DNA of 64,000 bases from the NCBI GenBank assembly GCA_027563935.2, contig CM050449.1, positions 59,041,949 to 59,105,948 of the forward strand. The letters run 5' to 3'. Made by a program: the position numbers and the translations under genes. The DNA is from Costus lasius (lineage: Eukaryota; Streptophyta; Magnoliopsida; Zingiberales; Costaceae). The notes under the pieces are model-generated. The model saw only the letters and a list, made by a program, of their open reading frames with translations, did not search any database and was not told the origin of the DNA. Shown here one piece after another: positions 32,189 to 44,227 of this stretch (position 1 is its first letter; every line of letters begins with the position of its first letter).

Positions 32189-32488
32189 GCTGGATTGCCC
32201 AGATGAAGGGGAATCACACGGGTTGGCGATTGGCAGGGACTGCCTACCAGAAATTAGTACTTGTATTCTCTGTGCATCTTATCTCGCCTGAGCGGGACGT
32301 GGAGACCAAGTATGAAATCTGGATCCCATCTCACTAAAAGAGTGTTACTCTTTCGGACTGTTTAATGGATTTTTCAGTCAGATAAAATAGTGAGAAAAGA
32401 ATCTTTCTTAAGTCCTGGATTGATTCTAAACATTGATACTGACCTTGCTGTTCTTGCATTGTTGTAGATTCCTGCAGCAACGAACACC

Positions 32489-35400
32489 ATGAGCTTCAAT
32501 GTGCGATCCCTACTGGAAAGAGAGAAGTTTGCTGGGCCAAACTTCTCAGACTAGTTCGGACACCTTAAGATCGTTCTTAAGGCTGAGAGGAAACTGTATG
32601 TCCTCGAGACGGCTATACCGCCTCAACCCGCTGCGAACGCCGCAAGGGCAGTTCGCGATGCCTATGAAAAGCACGTCAATGATAGCATTGATGTCGCTTG
32701 CCTGATGCTAGCGTCTATGACGCCACCGCTGCAGCGTCAGCATGAGGATATGTCGGCTATAGAGATTATAGCGAACCTCAAGATGCTGTATGCTGCACAG
32801 GCGAGGACAGAACGCTATAATCTGACAAAGCTTTTCTTTCAGAGCAAACTGGCTGAAGGAAGCCCAGTGGGAGCTCACGTGCTCAAGATGATTGGGCACA
32901 AGGAGGCTCTGGAGAAACTGGGGCATACCATCAACCAGGAGCTTGCTGTAGACATTATTCTGCAGTCTCTCCCGCCCTCTTTCGATGCGTTCATTATTAA
33001 CTTTAATATGAACAAAATCGATTGTACTCCGGCAGAGCTGCTGAATATGCTCTTGACTACTGAGGAGACTCTGAAGGGAAAGCCTTCAACCTCTGTCTTA
33101 ATGGTTCCTTCTAGGAACAAGAAGAAGGGGAAGAAGGGCAAGGCCCCTGTCAAGAACTACAGCAAGGCTCTGAAACAAAAGGTGAAGCGGTCGAAGGACA
33201 ACAGGTGTTTCCACTGTGGCCAGTTGGGTCACTGGAAAAAGGACTGTAAAGCGCTACAAGGAGATAAGAGGGGAAGCCTTGCTTCTGGCTCAGGTATATT
33301 CGTGACGGAAGTCATGTTTTCATCTTCTTCCATTTCATGGGTGTTGGACACTGCATGTGGAGTTCACATTTGTTCAAATGTACAGGAACTCAAGAGAAGA
33401 AGACTGGTGGGACAGCATGAGGTGGACCTACGCGTTGGAAACGGGGCACGGGTTGCTGCTGTTGCTGTAGGAGACTATTTCATTTCTTTACCATCTGGAC
33501 TTGTATTAGAACTAAACAGTTGTTACTTTGTTCCCAGTATTACTAAAAATATTATCTCTATTCCTGCTCTTGTTAGGAAGGGATTTTCCTTTGAATGCAA
33601 TATTTCAAAGTGTGTACTTTCTCTTGATAATATTGTTTATGCTACTGGTTCAATTAACAATGGGTTATTCATGTTGGACATGGAAAATTCTATACAAAAC
33701 ATTGATAATAAGAAAGCCAAGTATGCTGATGACAGCACCTTGTTATGGCATAGTCGTTTAGGCCATATTAACAAGAGGCGCATTAAGCGGTTGCATGATC
33801 ATGGACTGCTGGGATCATTCTCCTATGAGGAGATTGATACATGCAAAGCTTGTTTAATGGGTAAAATGACGAAGTCTCCTTTTCCCAACAAAGGTCAAAG
33901 GGCTTCAGGTTTACTTGACCTTATACACAGTGATGTGTGTGGGCCATTTAGTAAACATGCCAGAGGTGGCTATCAGTACTTCATTACCTTTACTGATGAT
34001 TTCAGTAGATATGGGTATGTCTATCTTATGAGACATAAGAGTGAATCTTTTGACAAGTTCAAAGAGTTCAAAAATGAAGTACAGAATCAGCTAGGCCGAA
34101 ATATCAAGGCACTTCGTTCTGATCGAGGTGGAGAATGCTTGAGTCATGCGTTTACTGACTATCTAAAAGAGTGTGGGATTATCTCACAGCTCACTCCGCC
34201 AGGAACACCGCAATGGAATGGTGTGTCCGAGAGGAGAAATAGAACGTTACTTGATATGGTTCGTTCTATGATGAGTCAGGCTACTCTACCTTACTCCTTT
34301 TGGGGATTTGCACTGGAAACAGCTGCAAAGGTACTAAACCGAGTGCCATCCAAGGCAGTTTCAAAGACGCCATATGAGTTATGGTATGGGAAACAGCCTA
34401 GCTTGACATTTATCAGGATCTGGGGTTGCGAGGCTTATGTCAAAAAGCTCGCCTCTGGGAAACTGGAGAGCAGATCTGAGAAATACATCTTTGTCGGTTA
34501 CCCTAAGGAAACTAAGGGTTATTATTTCTACGATCCCAAAGAGAACAAAGTATTTGTTGCTCGGACGGCAATATTTCTTGAGAAGGAATTTCTTCTGCAA
34601 GAAGCCAGTGGGAGAGAAATAAAGCTGGATGAGAATCCAGAGGAAGGACAAAGTAGTCAAGCACAGTTGGATGAGCCAGAGCCAGTGGATCAGGTTATTG
34701 AACAACCTGAGGCTCAGATATCACGGGAACCGCGAAGATCGGGAAGGATCCGTCGACAGCCTGAGCGCTATGACGGAGTCTACATCATTGATAATGATGA
34801 ACCCCTTACTTATGCGGATGCGGTCAGTGGACCGGAGTCAGCTAGATGGCTTGAAGCTATGCGAGCCGAGATGGACTCCATGTCAGATAACCAAGTCTGG
34901 GATTTGGTTGATCCGCCTCCGGGAGTAATCCCTATAGGCTGTAAATGGATCTTCAAGAAGAAGATTGACATGGATGGTAACGTGGTTACCTATAAAGGTA
35001 GGCTAGTTGCGAAAGGTTTCAAACAAATCTACGGGATAGATTATGATGAAACTTTCTCTCCTGTAGCCATGTTTAAGTCTATTCGGATTCTTTTCGCGAT
35101 AGCTGCATATTACGATTATGAGATCTGGCAGATGGATGTGAAGACGGCTTTCCTTAATGGAAATCTGGATGAGGATGTGTATATGACACAACCAGAAGGT
35201 TTCACTAATCCATCAGATCGTCATAAAATATGCAAGTTAAAGAAGTCCATTTATGGACTGAAACAAGCATCTAGAAGCTGGAATATTCGTTTTGATGAAT
35301 CAATCTCTGAGTTTGGTTTCATCAAGAACGAAGATGACCCGTGTGTATATAAGAGGTTTAGTGGGAGCGTGGTTACTTTCCTAGTCCTCTACATCGATGA

Positions 35401-36373
35401 TATCTTAATCATTGGAAACGATATTCCTGAACTGCATGCTGTTAAAGCATGGTTAGGAAAATGTTTTCAGATGAAAGATTTAGGAGAAGCAGCCTATGTA
35501 TTAGGTGTGAAGATCTACAGAGATAGATCTAAGAGGCTTCTCGGGCTGTGCCAGAGTACTTACATCGATAAAGTCCTGGAAAGATTTCACTTAGAGAATT
35601 CTAAAAGAGGATATCTTCCAGTCAGACATGGTCTGAATCTTTCAAAGAGTCAGTGTCCACAAACACAGACTGAGAAAGATGAAATGGACAATATGCCTTA
35701 TGCTTCGGCTATTGGGTCCATTATGTATGCGATGTTGTGTACTCGCCCAGACGTTGCTTACGGGTTAAGCGTGACCAGTCGATTCCAAAGTAATCCAGGT
35801 TTGGCGCACTGGATTGCAGTCAAGAACATTTTGAAATATCTGCGGAGGACCAAAGATATGTTCTTGATATATGGTGGTCAGGAAGAACTCAGTATTGAAG
35901 GATATACTCACGCTTCGTTCCAGTCGGACCAGGATGATTTCCGATCGCAATCAGGCTATGTTTTTAGCTTGAATGGAGGAGCAGTGGTGTGGAAGAGTTT
36001 CAAACAGTCTACTGTTGCTGATTCCACAATAGAAGCCGAGTATGTTGCAGCCTCGGAAGCATCCAAGGAGGTAGTGTGGATTCGTAAGTTCGTACAGGAA
36101 CTTGGTGTTGTTCCTTCGAGTGCAGATCCTTTGGTTATCTTCTGTGATAACACTGGAGCCATTGCACAAGCAAAGGAACCACGGTCGCACCAGAAGTCCA
36201 AGCACATACAGAGACGGTTTCACTTGATCCGGGAGATCATTGATCGTGGCGAGATCAAAATTTGCAAGGTTCATACAGATGACAATCTGGCTGACCCACT
36301 TACCAAGCCTCTGGCGCAGCAGAAGCATGAGAAGCACTGTAATAATATGGGTTTGAGATTTCTCAACCATTAG
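32489..36373 (+). pseudogene. Gag-Pol polyprotein of copia element C (nonsense codon, RNase H Asp lost)
   Basis: 1294-codon ORF with the family start MSFNVR, broken by TAG at 32552-32554 (codon 22) where the sisters have TGG (FSDWFG). From 32705 the frame is open to the end. Domains: zinc knuckle 240-253, protease Asp287, integrase Asp482/Asp545/Glu581, reverse transcriptase with YIDD (~968-971, Ile where the sisters have Val), RNase H. The first RNase H aspartate is replaced: YTHASF where the others have YTDASF (His ~1141, CAC at 35909-35911). So C is disabled twice. A single TGG-to-TAG change suggests recent decay. Confidence 0.94.
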
Positions 36374-36378
36374 ATTAA

Positions 36379-36393
36379 GTGCAAGTGGGAGAT
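36379..36393 (+). other. Polypurine tract of element C
   Basis: GTGCAAGTGGGAGAT before the 3' LTR. Confidence 0.86.
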
Positions 36394-38077
36394 TGTTGGA
36401 GTATGCCCTTAAGGCTAATGTTTGAGGCCTTGGGATTGTAACAGTATCATGTATAAACACTTTTGTTTATAAAGGCAATGGTTGTTATTCAGTTTGTTAC
36501 CTTGTCTGCTGTAATAAGTGTACTTCTGAATAATGTCTCAAAGCTGTTCAGCTAGGCTGACATGCTATATGTCCTTAGTCGAGATATCTTGGTGAACATG
36601 AGACAGCCTTGATATGATTGAGACTAATATATGTTCTAATCTTATAGGATGCTCCGAGCATGGAATAAGATGTAGACTCATGGGTACATTGGATGTACTG
36701 GACAGACCCTACTAGGATATTCAATTGCTTGTCACAATGTGAATAATCCTTGTTTGCACTAAGTGGCACATGTCCTCTGACTTGAGATCACTTGTGTTTC
36801 TAAATGATGATTGTCATTGTTTTGAGGTAGTTCAATATCATTTGAAAGATAATGGTTATAGACTATCTTGGATAATGATCATGAGTCAGGTTGGGACACT
36901 AGTGATAGATATAGGATTGCCGTCTCCTTGTTCAAGGAGTGTGATGTTCTATAGGGGCCCCCTAGATGAGATGATTGAGAAAGTGTATGGCCATACCCAG
37001 GTGACTATGTTCATCTGATCTAATCATGCTCATCATATTGGAGTTACAAGCTTGACCCGCTTGTCCAATAAGAACATCCAGTGGCAAAGGATACATGCAT
37101 GCCTTGTGAAGTTGATTCACACTTGTGCTGTGGTTTGGGTGTAGTCTTGGAAGACTCTTTCCTTTATATCGGGAGACAGTGATGTGTTGCTAGATACCTC
37201 TCACTGATCGTGATAACGTAAGTTATCGTTACCGACATTTAAAGGAAACCCTCAGGGTCGCACAATTTGATGAAATGGCTTACTTAAGTCAGATCGTGTG
37301 GACTGAATTGTTTTGGTTCAGTTGAAAGGGATTTAACCTCTGATTGTAAGTGAGATCTGGTCTGATCATGTTTGATTGATTAGGGCTTGAGATCAGTAAG
37401 CTTCGATCGAGAGTGTGGATGCTAGATCGGTGAGATCAAGAGCATCGAGAGATGATCGGTTAGATCTTGAACCATTTGGTTCAAGGGACATCTAGACCAT
37501 GGCTTGGCTTGGTTCGATTTGGTCTTTGGACCAATTGGAATTGGACCAACTTCAATTGAACTGGTTCACATATGTGAACGCATGGTTCAATTAAGTTTGC
37601 GTTTTGGATTAGTTCAAAGCCATGAATGCATGGCTTCATGACCTTCCTTTTATGGAAGTCTTGTAATGCCAAAACGCATATGCTTGCCTCAACGGCTCTA
37701 ATCTTTGGAGCTCTCTCGTGTGTGGCGAAGAGCTTAGACGAAGAGGAAGAAGAGAGCTTTCAGCCAAGGGAGATATCATTTCATCTTTCTTTTCCAACGA
37801 TCAAGGACCCTTTGAAGAGCTTTGCTAGCACAAAGGATTCAAAGGAGCAAGCCATCTTCATTGTTGTGTGCGTCACCTTTGGAGAAGAAGCATTCGACTC
37901 TTTGCTTCCAAGGCTCCATCCACCCATGGCTATGGTGAGATCTTCTCATGATCTTTCAATTAAATCAAAGTTGATTATATAGAACATGCGATCCTATAGA
38001 AACCCTAATTCCGCCCATGCAAGTACTTTGATTTGCGCATGCTTAGGGTTTCGCTCCCCCTTGAAGGGGACCCAACA
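36394..38077 (+). repeat. 3' LTR of element C
   Basis: 1684 bp, TGTTGGAGTATGCCC..GGGGACCCAACA; full length, followed at once by K coding sequence. Confidence 0.95.
37212..37227 (+). other. GNRA-type hairpin in C 3' LTR
   Basis: GATAAC-GTAA-GTTATC. Confidence 0.6.
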
Positions 38078-39313
38078 GTGAAGACAGCGTTCCTTAACGG
38101 GAAGCTGACTGAGGATGTGTATATGTCACAACCTGATGGCTTCATCCATCCTGCAGAGGCTAATAAGGTCTGCAGGCTAAAGAGGTCCATTTATGGATTA
38201 AAACAAGCATCTCGAAGTTGGAATCTTCGATTTGATGAGGCCGTGAGAGATTATGGCTTTATCAAAAGCGAAGAAGACGCCTGTGTATACAGAAAATTCA
38301 GTGGGAGCTTGGTGATTTTTCTGGTCTTGTATGTTGATGACATACTGCTCATCGGAAACGACATCCCTAGTCTTCAAGCTGTGAAGACATGGTTGGGGAA
38401 GTGTTTCGAGATGAAAGACTTAGGGGAGGCCGCCTATATTCTAGGCGTGAGGATCTACCGGGATAGATCCAAGAGGCTTCTGGCCCTTAGTCAAAGTACT
38501 TACATTGATAAGATACTGGAGAGGTTCTACATGGAGCAATCCAAGAAAGGATACCTTCCAGTGAGACATGGGCTTACTCTCTCAAAGAGCCAGTGTCCTA
38601 CAACACAGGCTGAGAGGGATGACATTAGTCGAATTCCTTATGCTTCGGCAGTAGGATCGATCATGTATGCAATGTTATGTACTAGACCAGATGTAGCATA
38701 TGCTATAAGCATAACCAGCCGTTACCAATCCAATCCAGGTCTACAGCACTAGGTGGCTGTAAAGAACATCCTAAAGTATCTGAGAAGAACTAAGGATTTG
38801 TTCTTGGTCTATGGGGGACAGGAAGACCTCAGTATGCAGGGCTATACTGACGCATCATTCCAGTCTGACCCTAACGACTTTAGATCGCAGGCCGGCTATG
38901 TGTTTAAGATAAATGGAGGCGCTGTATGTTGGAAGAGCTTCAAGCAATCCACCATAGCAGATTCTACAATCGAAGCTGAGTATGTGGCTGCTTCTGAGGC
39001 AGCCAAGGAAGCTGTTTGGATAAGGAAGATCTTATGTGATCTTCAAGTGGTACCTAGTGCAATGGATCCCTTTGAACTCTACTGTGACAACAATGGAGCA
39101 ATTGCATAAGCCAAGGAACCACGGTCTCATCAAAGATCCAAACACATACTTAGAAGATTTCACCTGATCAGAGAGATCATTGACAGAGGTGATGTCAAGA
39201 TTAGCAGAGTAGACACAGAGAACAATCTGGCAGACCCATTGACCAAGGCTTTGGCGCAGCAGAAGCATGATGGTCACGCTAGAGATATGGGGTTGAGATT
39301 CCTCAACTTCTAG
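38078..39313 (+). pseudogene. Element K (family-II copia) gag-pol remnant: RT and RNase H
   Basis: Resumes at VKTAFLNGKLTEDVYMSQPDGF, then SIYGLKQASRSWN, YVDDILLIGND, RNase H YTDASFQSD and IEAEYVAASEAAKEAVW, ending RFLNF at TAG 39311-39313. Two in-frame stops interrupt: TAG at 38750-38752 (probably from Trp, after GLQH) and TAA near 39107-39109 (probably from Gln, before AKEPRSHQ). Roughly 75% like family I by eye. Followed by the polypurine tract and a family-II LTR, so this is the true 3' end of K. Confidence 0.92.
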
Positions 39314-39320
39314 GTCTTAG

Positions 39321-39334
39321 TGCAAGTGGGAGAT
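39321..39334 (+). other. Polypurine tract of element K
   Basis: TGCAAGTGGGAGAT before TGTTAGTG. Confidence 0.85.
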
Positions 39335-41213
39335 TGTTAGTGTATATGCCCTAGGACCTAGTTTTGGTCAACTTATGTACTACTTGACATTGATATTTAT
39401 ATATCATTCTGGCATTGTCGTTATCATTGTTCGACTACACCTGTGATTGTGTACTTACATGATAATGTCCCTGAGATAGATTGGATCTGTGCTCAAATAA
39501 TTGTCCCCAGTCGATGTACCTGAGTGGATATGGGACAGCTCTGGTACTTGAGAGACTGGTATGTGGGCTGGTTAGGCATGTGGTGCTAACGCAGACACAT
39601 GGGTATATCATTGGAGGATATACTGGATAGACCCGCTATGAGGCTATGACTTGGTGTCATGAGTTATCCTCGAAAGTGACAGGAGATGCATTGATCCTTT
39701 GACTTGAGGTCATTGATCATTCTATATGGTTAGGGACTTGCTTTGATACAACCTAACACCTTGCCGTAGCTGGGAGGTCATAACGGTTGTTATTGAGCAT
39801 GTCACGACCCATATGCGAAGATCAATGGACAGACATAGGATTTGCCCCTTCTCTAAGGAAGTATGATATCCACGGAGCTCCTTTATGGTTCTATGACTGA
39901 GAGTGTATGGCCATACCCAGGTGAGAACCTGTTTTAGTCATAGCCATGTGATTGGATGAAAACAAGTGGTGACACACTTGTCCAATCGGATATCAGTACG
40001 GCAAAGAGACTGTAATGCATATGTACCTAGTTGCGATGATGGGGATGTCAATGTCGATATCCATTCCAACGACCTGGGTAGCAGCGATGCACTGCTAGGT
40101 GCCACTCACTGCTTGTGATGACCTATGGTCAGCACTGCCAGCGTCAGAGGAACCTACAGGGTCGCACACCTTGATACTTGAGTTCTCGTATTGATCGGGA
40201 AGCCTTATGATCGAGTTATTGGATAACTCGGATCTAATTGGGAGATTTCATCAGCGCCAATGGGCCTGATGAGATGGAAGAATGTTATTGGAGCCAAACT
40301 TCATTTTTGGCAGGTTGACCCGTATTTGACCATGGTTGGTCACATTTGGATTAGGGTTGCATTGGATTGGATCCAAGTGCTTAATCAACCCATGTAATGA
40401 AGTTTGGGCTAGCTCATTATCCAATGAGGCCCAATGACAAGTTCTCATGAAGAGATGAGAGGCTAAAAGGGTATAATGGGGAGAAACATGAACCATTAGG
40501 CGCCTAGGGGCATAATGGGGTCATGTTGGTGCCTTTGCTTCATTATGGAAGTAAAGGGCGCCTCCCCTCTCTTGCTAGGATGGAATGAATGCCTTTATGG
40601 CATTGCTTGAGGCGCAAGGCAAGGCCTTGGCGCACAAGGAAAGGCGTGGGAACAAAAGGAAAGGTTGAATGAGAATTATGGAAATGTCTTGGAGACTTTC
40701 TTTGTCTCAAACCTCCTCATCCTAGCCATACACTTGTCATGATCCTAGCCATTACCCTAACCGCCTCTTGCCCTATAAATGTGACCCTAGTCGCCCCCTA
40801 TTGCGTGCAATCAATCCTTGAAGGCGTGAACACAAGGAGAGGGGCGAGTGCTTGGAGCAAGGGCGCATCTTCCATAACCGCAAGCCTCTTCCTCCTTTCC
40901 TCTTGGCGCAAAGAGATCTAGGGCTTGGCGGCTTGGGTAGTTTTCCCTCTTCACTTGGCGCATATATTTCTCTAGGTGGCGCAAGAGAAGTAAAACATCT
41001 TCCTAAGGCTTGGATCTTCTTCCCGAGGCTAGCACCGAGCGTGGAAGAAGAGAACTCAAGAGATCCGTGTGTGCGAGACTGCAGAGGGCGCACACTTGGA
41101 CGCCTACATCGGCGTCGCTCCATATTGCTCCTAAGGTACTTACTAACTCATCGTGTCGACTGCCTTGCTTGCGATCTTCACCGGGTTTTTGGGACCGGCC
41201 TGTTTCGGGGACA
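39335..41213 (+). repeat. 3' LTR of element K (family II)
   Basis: ~1.88 kb, TGTTAGTGTATATGCCC..TTTCGGGGACA; the right boundary is inferred from shared sequence with L's LTR. It shares short blocks with family-I LTRs (GTGTATGGCCATACCCAGGT, CAGGGTCGCACA). A GTG..TGACC-TAT-GGTCA..CAC hairpin at 40115-40135 sits where family I has its GNRA hairpin. Candidate donor CCTAAG^GTACTTAC at 41135/41136. Confidence 0.82.
40774..40780 (+). promoter_or_regulatory. Candidate TATA box in family-II LTR of K
   Basis: TATAAAT within CCCTATAAATG, a good plant TATA context, ~430 bp before the LTR end. Confidence 0.5.
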
Positions 41214-41261
41214 TTCTTCCGCTGCGTAAAATATATGTCTACAACTCTGAAAATTGTAAAA
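41214..41261. other. 48-bp spacer between the tail-to-tail LTRs of K and L
   Basis: Flanked by the inverted ends GGGGACA and TGTCCCC. It is the only stretch I cannot assign to an element, possibly the older target DNA. TTCCGCTGCGTA inside it resembles tails of other plant LTRs, so it may be a remnant too. Boundaries are inferred. Confidence 0.4.
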
Positions 41262-42491
41262 TGTCCCCGGGGTTTCCCAATAGATACCTTGATGCAAATT
41301 AAGTGATGTGATGCAGGCGCCCAAATGTGTGCCCTCTGCAGTCTTGCACACAGCCGAACCTCAAATCCTCTTCTTCCACGCTCGGTGCTAGCCTCGGGAA
41401 GAAGATCCACGCCTTTGGGAGACTTCCTCAATCACTTGCGCCAACTCTAGAGGAGATGCCAAGGAGAGGAGGTGGAGCTTCGTTGGAGTCCAATTCTTGA
41501 AGCACTCCACCAAGATCCGAACCGGAATGAACCGAAGCCAAAGTCCAACTTATGAGAGGAGGGCGCCAAGGAACTTCCAAAGTTCCGAACTCACTAAAGG
41601 GAAGAGGAGAGGCAATGGGCGAACATCCCTCTCCCTCTTTCCAAGAGTGGCGACAAGGGGGACAAGGGTGCAATAGTTCAAGAAGTTACGACGAGGAGGG
41701 AGGAAGGGGATTTATATACCCATGAATAGGTGCACCTCTTCACTAGTGAAGAGGCACACCTCTTCATGAAGAGACAAACCTCTTCAAGAGTTAAAACCCA
41801 TTTCGCCCACTTCAAGTGCCATGCGCCCAAGAACATTCACCCACTCCAAGTGAGAAGCTCCAAGCTTCTCACCTTAAGAAGATGTCCAACTTGGATTTGT
41901 CCACCTCAAGGAAATGCGCCAAGCACACTCCAACTAGCTTGCGCCATTCCATTTGGCCCATTGGCCCAAATGGCTTATTGAGCCCATTTGGCCTATTAGC
42001 CCAACTTGGTCTATTGGGCCCATTTGGCCCAAATGGCCCATTGGGCCCAAATGGCCTACTAGGCCCAAAAACAAGTTAGCTCCAAATGATTCCTTTCATC
42101 TCATCTAGCACAGTGGTGCTGATGGATTCTCCCAAATAGATCTAAGTTATCCAATAACTCAATCAATAGGCTACCCGATCAATACGAGAACCCGAGTTTT
42201 AAGTTGTACGACCCTGTAGGTTCCTCTGACGTTGGCAGTGACGAACTCAGGTCATCACAAGCAGTGATTGGCACCTAGCAGTGCATCGCTGCTACCCAAG
42301 TCATTGGAATGGATATTAGCATCGACATCCCCATCATCGCAACAAGAAACCGATGCATTACAGTCTCTTTGCCAAACTGATATCCGATTGGACAAAGTGC
42401 GTCACCACTTTGTTTTCACCCAATCTCATGGTCATGACTAGATCAGGCTTTCACTTGGGTATGGCCATACACTCTCAGTCATGCAACCATA
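41262..42491 (-). repeat. 3' LTR of element L (family II), part 1
   Basis: Minus-strand copy of K's LTR, diverged, interrupted by D after CCATA (42487-42491) and completed at 51592-52141. The stretch ~41940-42070 is rich in GGCCCA/TTGGCCC words, a local low-complexity expansion. Confidence 0.82.
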
Positions 42492-44207
42492 TGAAGGGTC
42501 CCCTTCAAGGGGGAGCGCAAGCATGAAAAACCCCTTTCAAGAGGGGGGCAAACCCTAGAACATGCGGAAATGTATTCTTCTAGAGTTTCAATAAAATCGT
42601 TTGCATGAACTCATGTAAATGATCAACTTTATAATTAACCAAAGATCAAGTTTGAGATCTTTTACCATAGCCATGTAAGGGTGGCGGCTTGGAAGCTAGA
42701 GGCCGAAGAGGGCTCTCCTCCAAAGAAGACACACACAAAGGATGAAGGCTTACTTCTTGCGCAACTTGATGTGCTAGCAACAATTGCCAAGGTGCCCTTT
42801 GGTGTTGAGGAGATGAGATGTTCTTCCTTGTCACCGAGAGCTCTTCTCCAAGATCGTCCACACACCACCCACGAGAGAGAGCTTCGAAAGACACAAGGAA
42901 CATTAAGCTTTTGCGTTATTTGGCGTTAGGCGTTTTCAAGACTTCCCATTAAGGAAAGTCATCAAGACATGCGTTCATGTCTTGTGAACTTATCCCCAAC
43001 GCCAATTCAATTGAACCAATCGAACACAAATGTGAACCGGATCAATTGAATTCGGTTCAATTCCAATTGGTCCAAAGACCAAAAGAACCAACCCAAGCCA
43101 TGGTCTAAATCTCTATAAACCATGAAGATTCAAGATCTAACCGTACATCTCATGATGCTCTTGATCTCACCGATCTAGCATCCACACTCTCGATCGAAGC
43201 TTACCGATCTCAAGCCCTAATCAATCAAACATGATCAGACTGGATCTCACTTACAATCAGAGTTTAAACTCCTTTAAACTGAATCAAAACAATCCAGTCC
43301 ACACGATCTGACTCAAGTAAGCCATATCACCAAATTGTGCGACCCTAAGGGTTTCCTTTAAATGTCGGTAACGATAACTCTCGTTATCACAATCAGTGAG
43401 GGGTATCTAGCAACACATCACTGTCTCCCGATATAAAGGAAAGAGTCTTCCAAGACTACACCCAAATCACAGCACAAGGTGAATCAACATCACAAGGCAT
43501 ACAAGCATCCTTTGCCACTGGATGTTCTTATTGGACAAGCGAGTCAAGCTTGTTACTCCAATACAATGAGCATGATTAGATCAGATCAACATAGTCATCT
43601 GGGTATGGCCATACACTTTCTCAATCATCTCATATAAGGGGGGCCCTTTAGAACATCACACTCCTTAAACAAGGAGACGGCAATCCTATGTCTATCACTA
43701 GTGCCCTAACATGATTCAAGCTCACCATCCAAGATAGTCTATAATCATTATGTTTCAAATGATATTAAACTACCTCAAGACAATGACAATCATCATTTAG
43801 AAACACAAATGATCTCAAGTCAGAGGACATGTGCCACTTAGTGCTTACAAGGAATATTCACATTGTGACAAGCAATGGAATATCCTAGTAGGGTCTGTCC
43901 AGTACATCCAATGTACCCATGAGTCTACATCTTATTCCATGCTCGAAGCATCCTATAAGATTAGCACTCATATTAGCCTCAATCATATCAAGGCTGTCTC
44001 ATGTTCACCAAGATATCTCGACTAAGGACATAGAGCATGTCAGCCAAGCTGAACAGCTTTGAGACATTATTCAGTAGTACACTTATTACAGCAGACAAGG
44101 TAACAACCTGAATAAAAACCATGCCTTTATAAACACAAAAGTTTATTACATGATACTTATACAATCCCAAAGGCCTCAAACATTAGCCTTAAGGGCATAC
44201 CCCAACA
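42492..44207 (-). repeat. 3' LTR of element D
   Basis: 1716 bp; ends GGACCCTTCA on the minus strand. The terminal C/G hairpin motif is present twice (42498-42518 and ~42530-42548). Confidence 0.95.
43373..43388 (-). other. GNRA-type hairpin in D 3' LTR
   Basis: Sense GATAAC-GAGA-GTTATC. Confidence 0.6.
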
Positions 44208-44222
44208 ATCTCCCACTTGCAC
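44208..44222 (-). other. Polypurine tract of element D
   Basis: Minus strand GTGCAAGTGGGAGAT abutting the LTR start. Confidence 0.86.
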
Positions 44223-44227
44223 TTAAT

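Larger units (their letters stand above)
30455..32467 (+). other. Candidate leader intron of element C
   Basis: Donor ATGGCTATG^GTGAGA; acceptor TTGTTGTAG^ATTCCTGC with CTGAC upstream. MAM joins IPAATNTM in frame. The upstream LTR frame is open for ~99 codons in the left LTR and ~110 in the right. Confidence 0.58.
30598..32488 (+). other. 5' leader of element C
   Basis: 1.89 kb, non-coding, homologous to B's leader; primer-binding site at its start. Confidence 0.85.
29073..38077 (+). mobile_element. Element C: family-I copia element with truncated 5' LTR, inserted in K
   Basis: Left LTR remnant 29073-30597, leader, gag-pol 32489-36373, right LTR 36394-38077. The left LTR lacks its first ~160 bp, removed together with K sequence. 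The right flank GTGAA (38078-38082) would be the TSD; its partner was deleted. LTRs differ at about a dozen positions by eye, more than in A, B or D, so C is older. Confidence 0.92.

Noticed and set aside
41940..42070. GGCCCA/TTGGCCC-rich stretch in L's LTR as a functional repeat array
   Set aside because: Short, irregular and absent from K's matching LTR; looks like local slippage in an old LTR.
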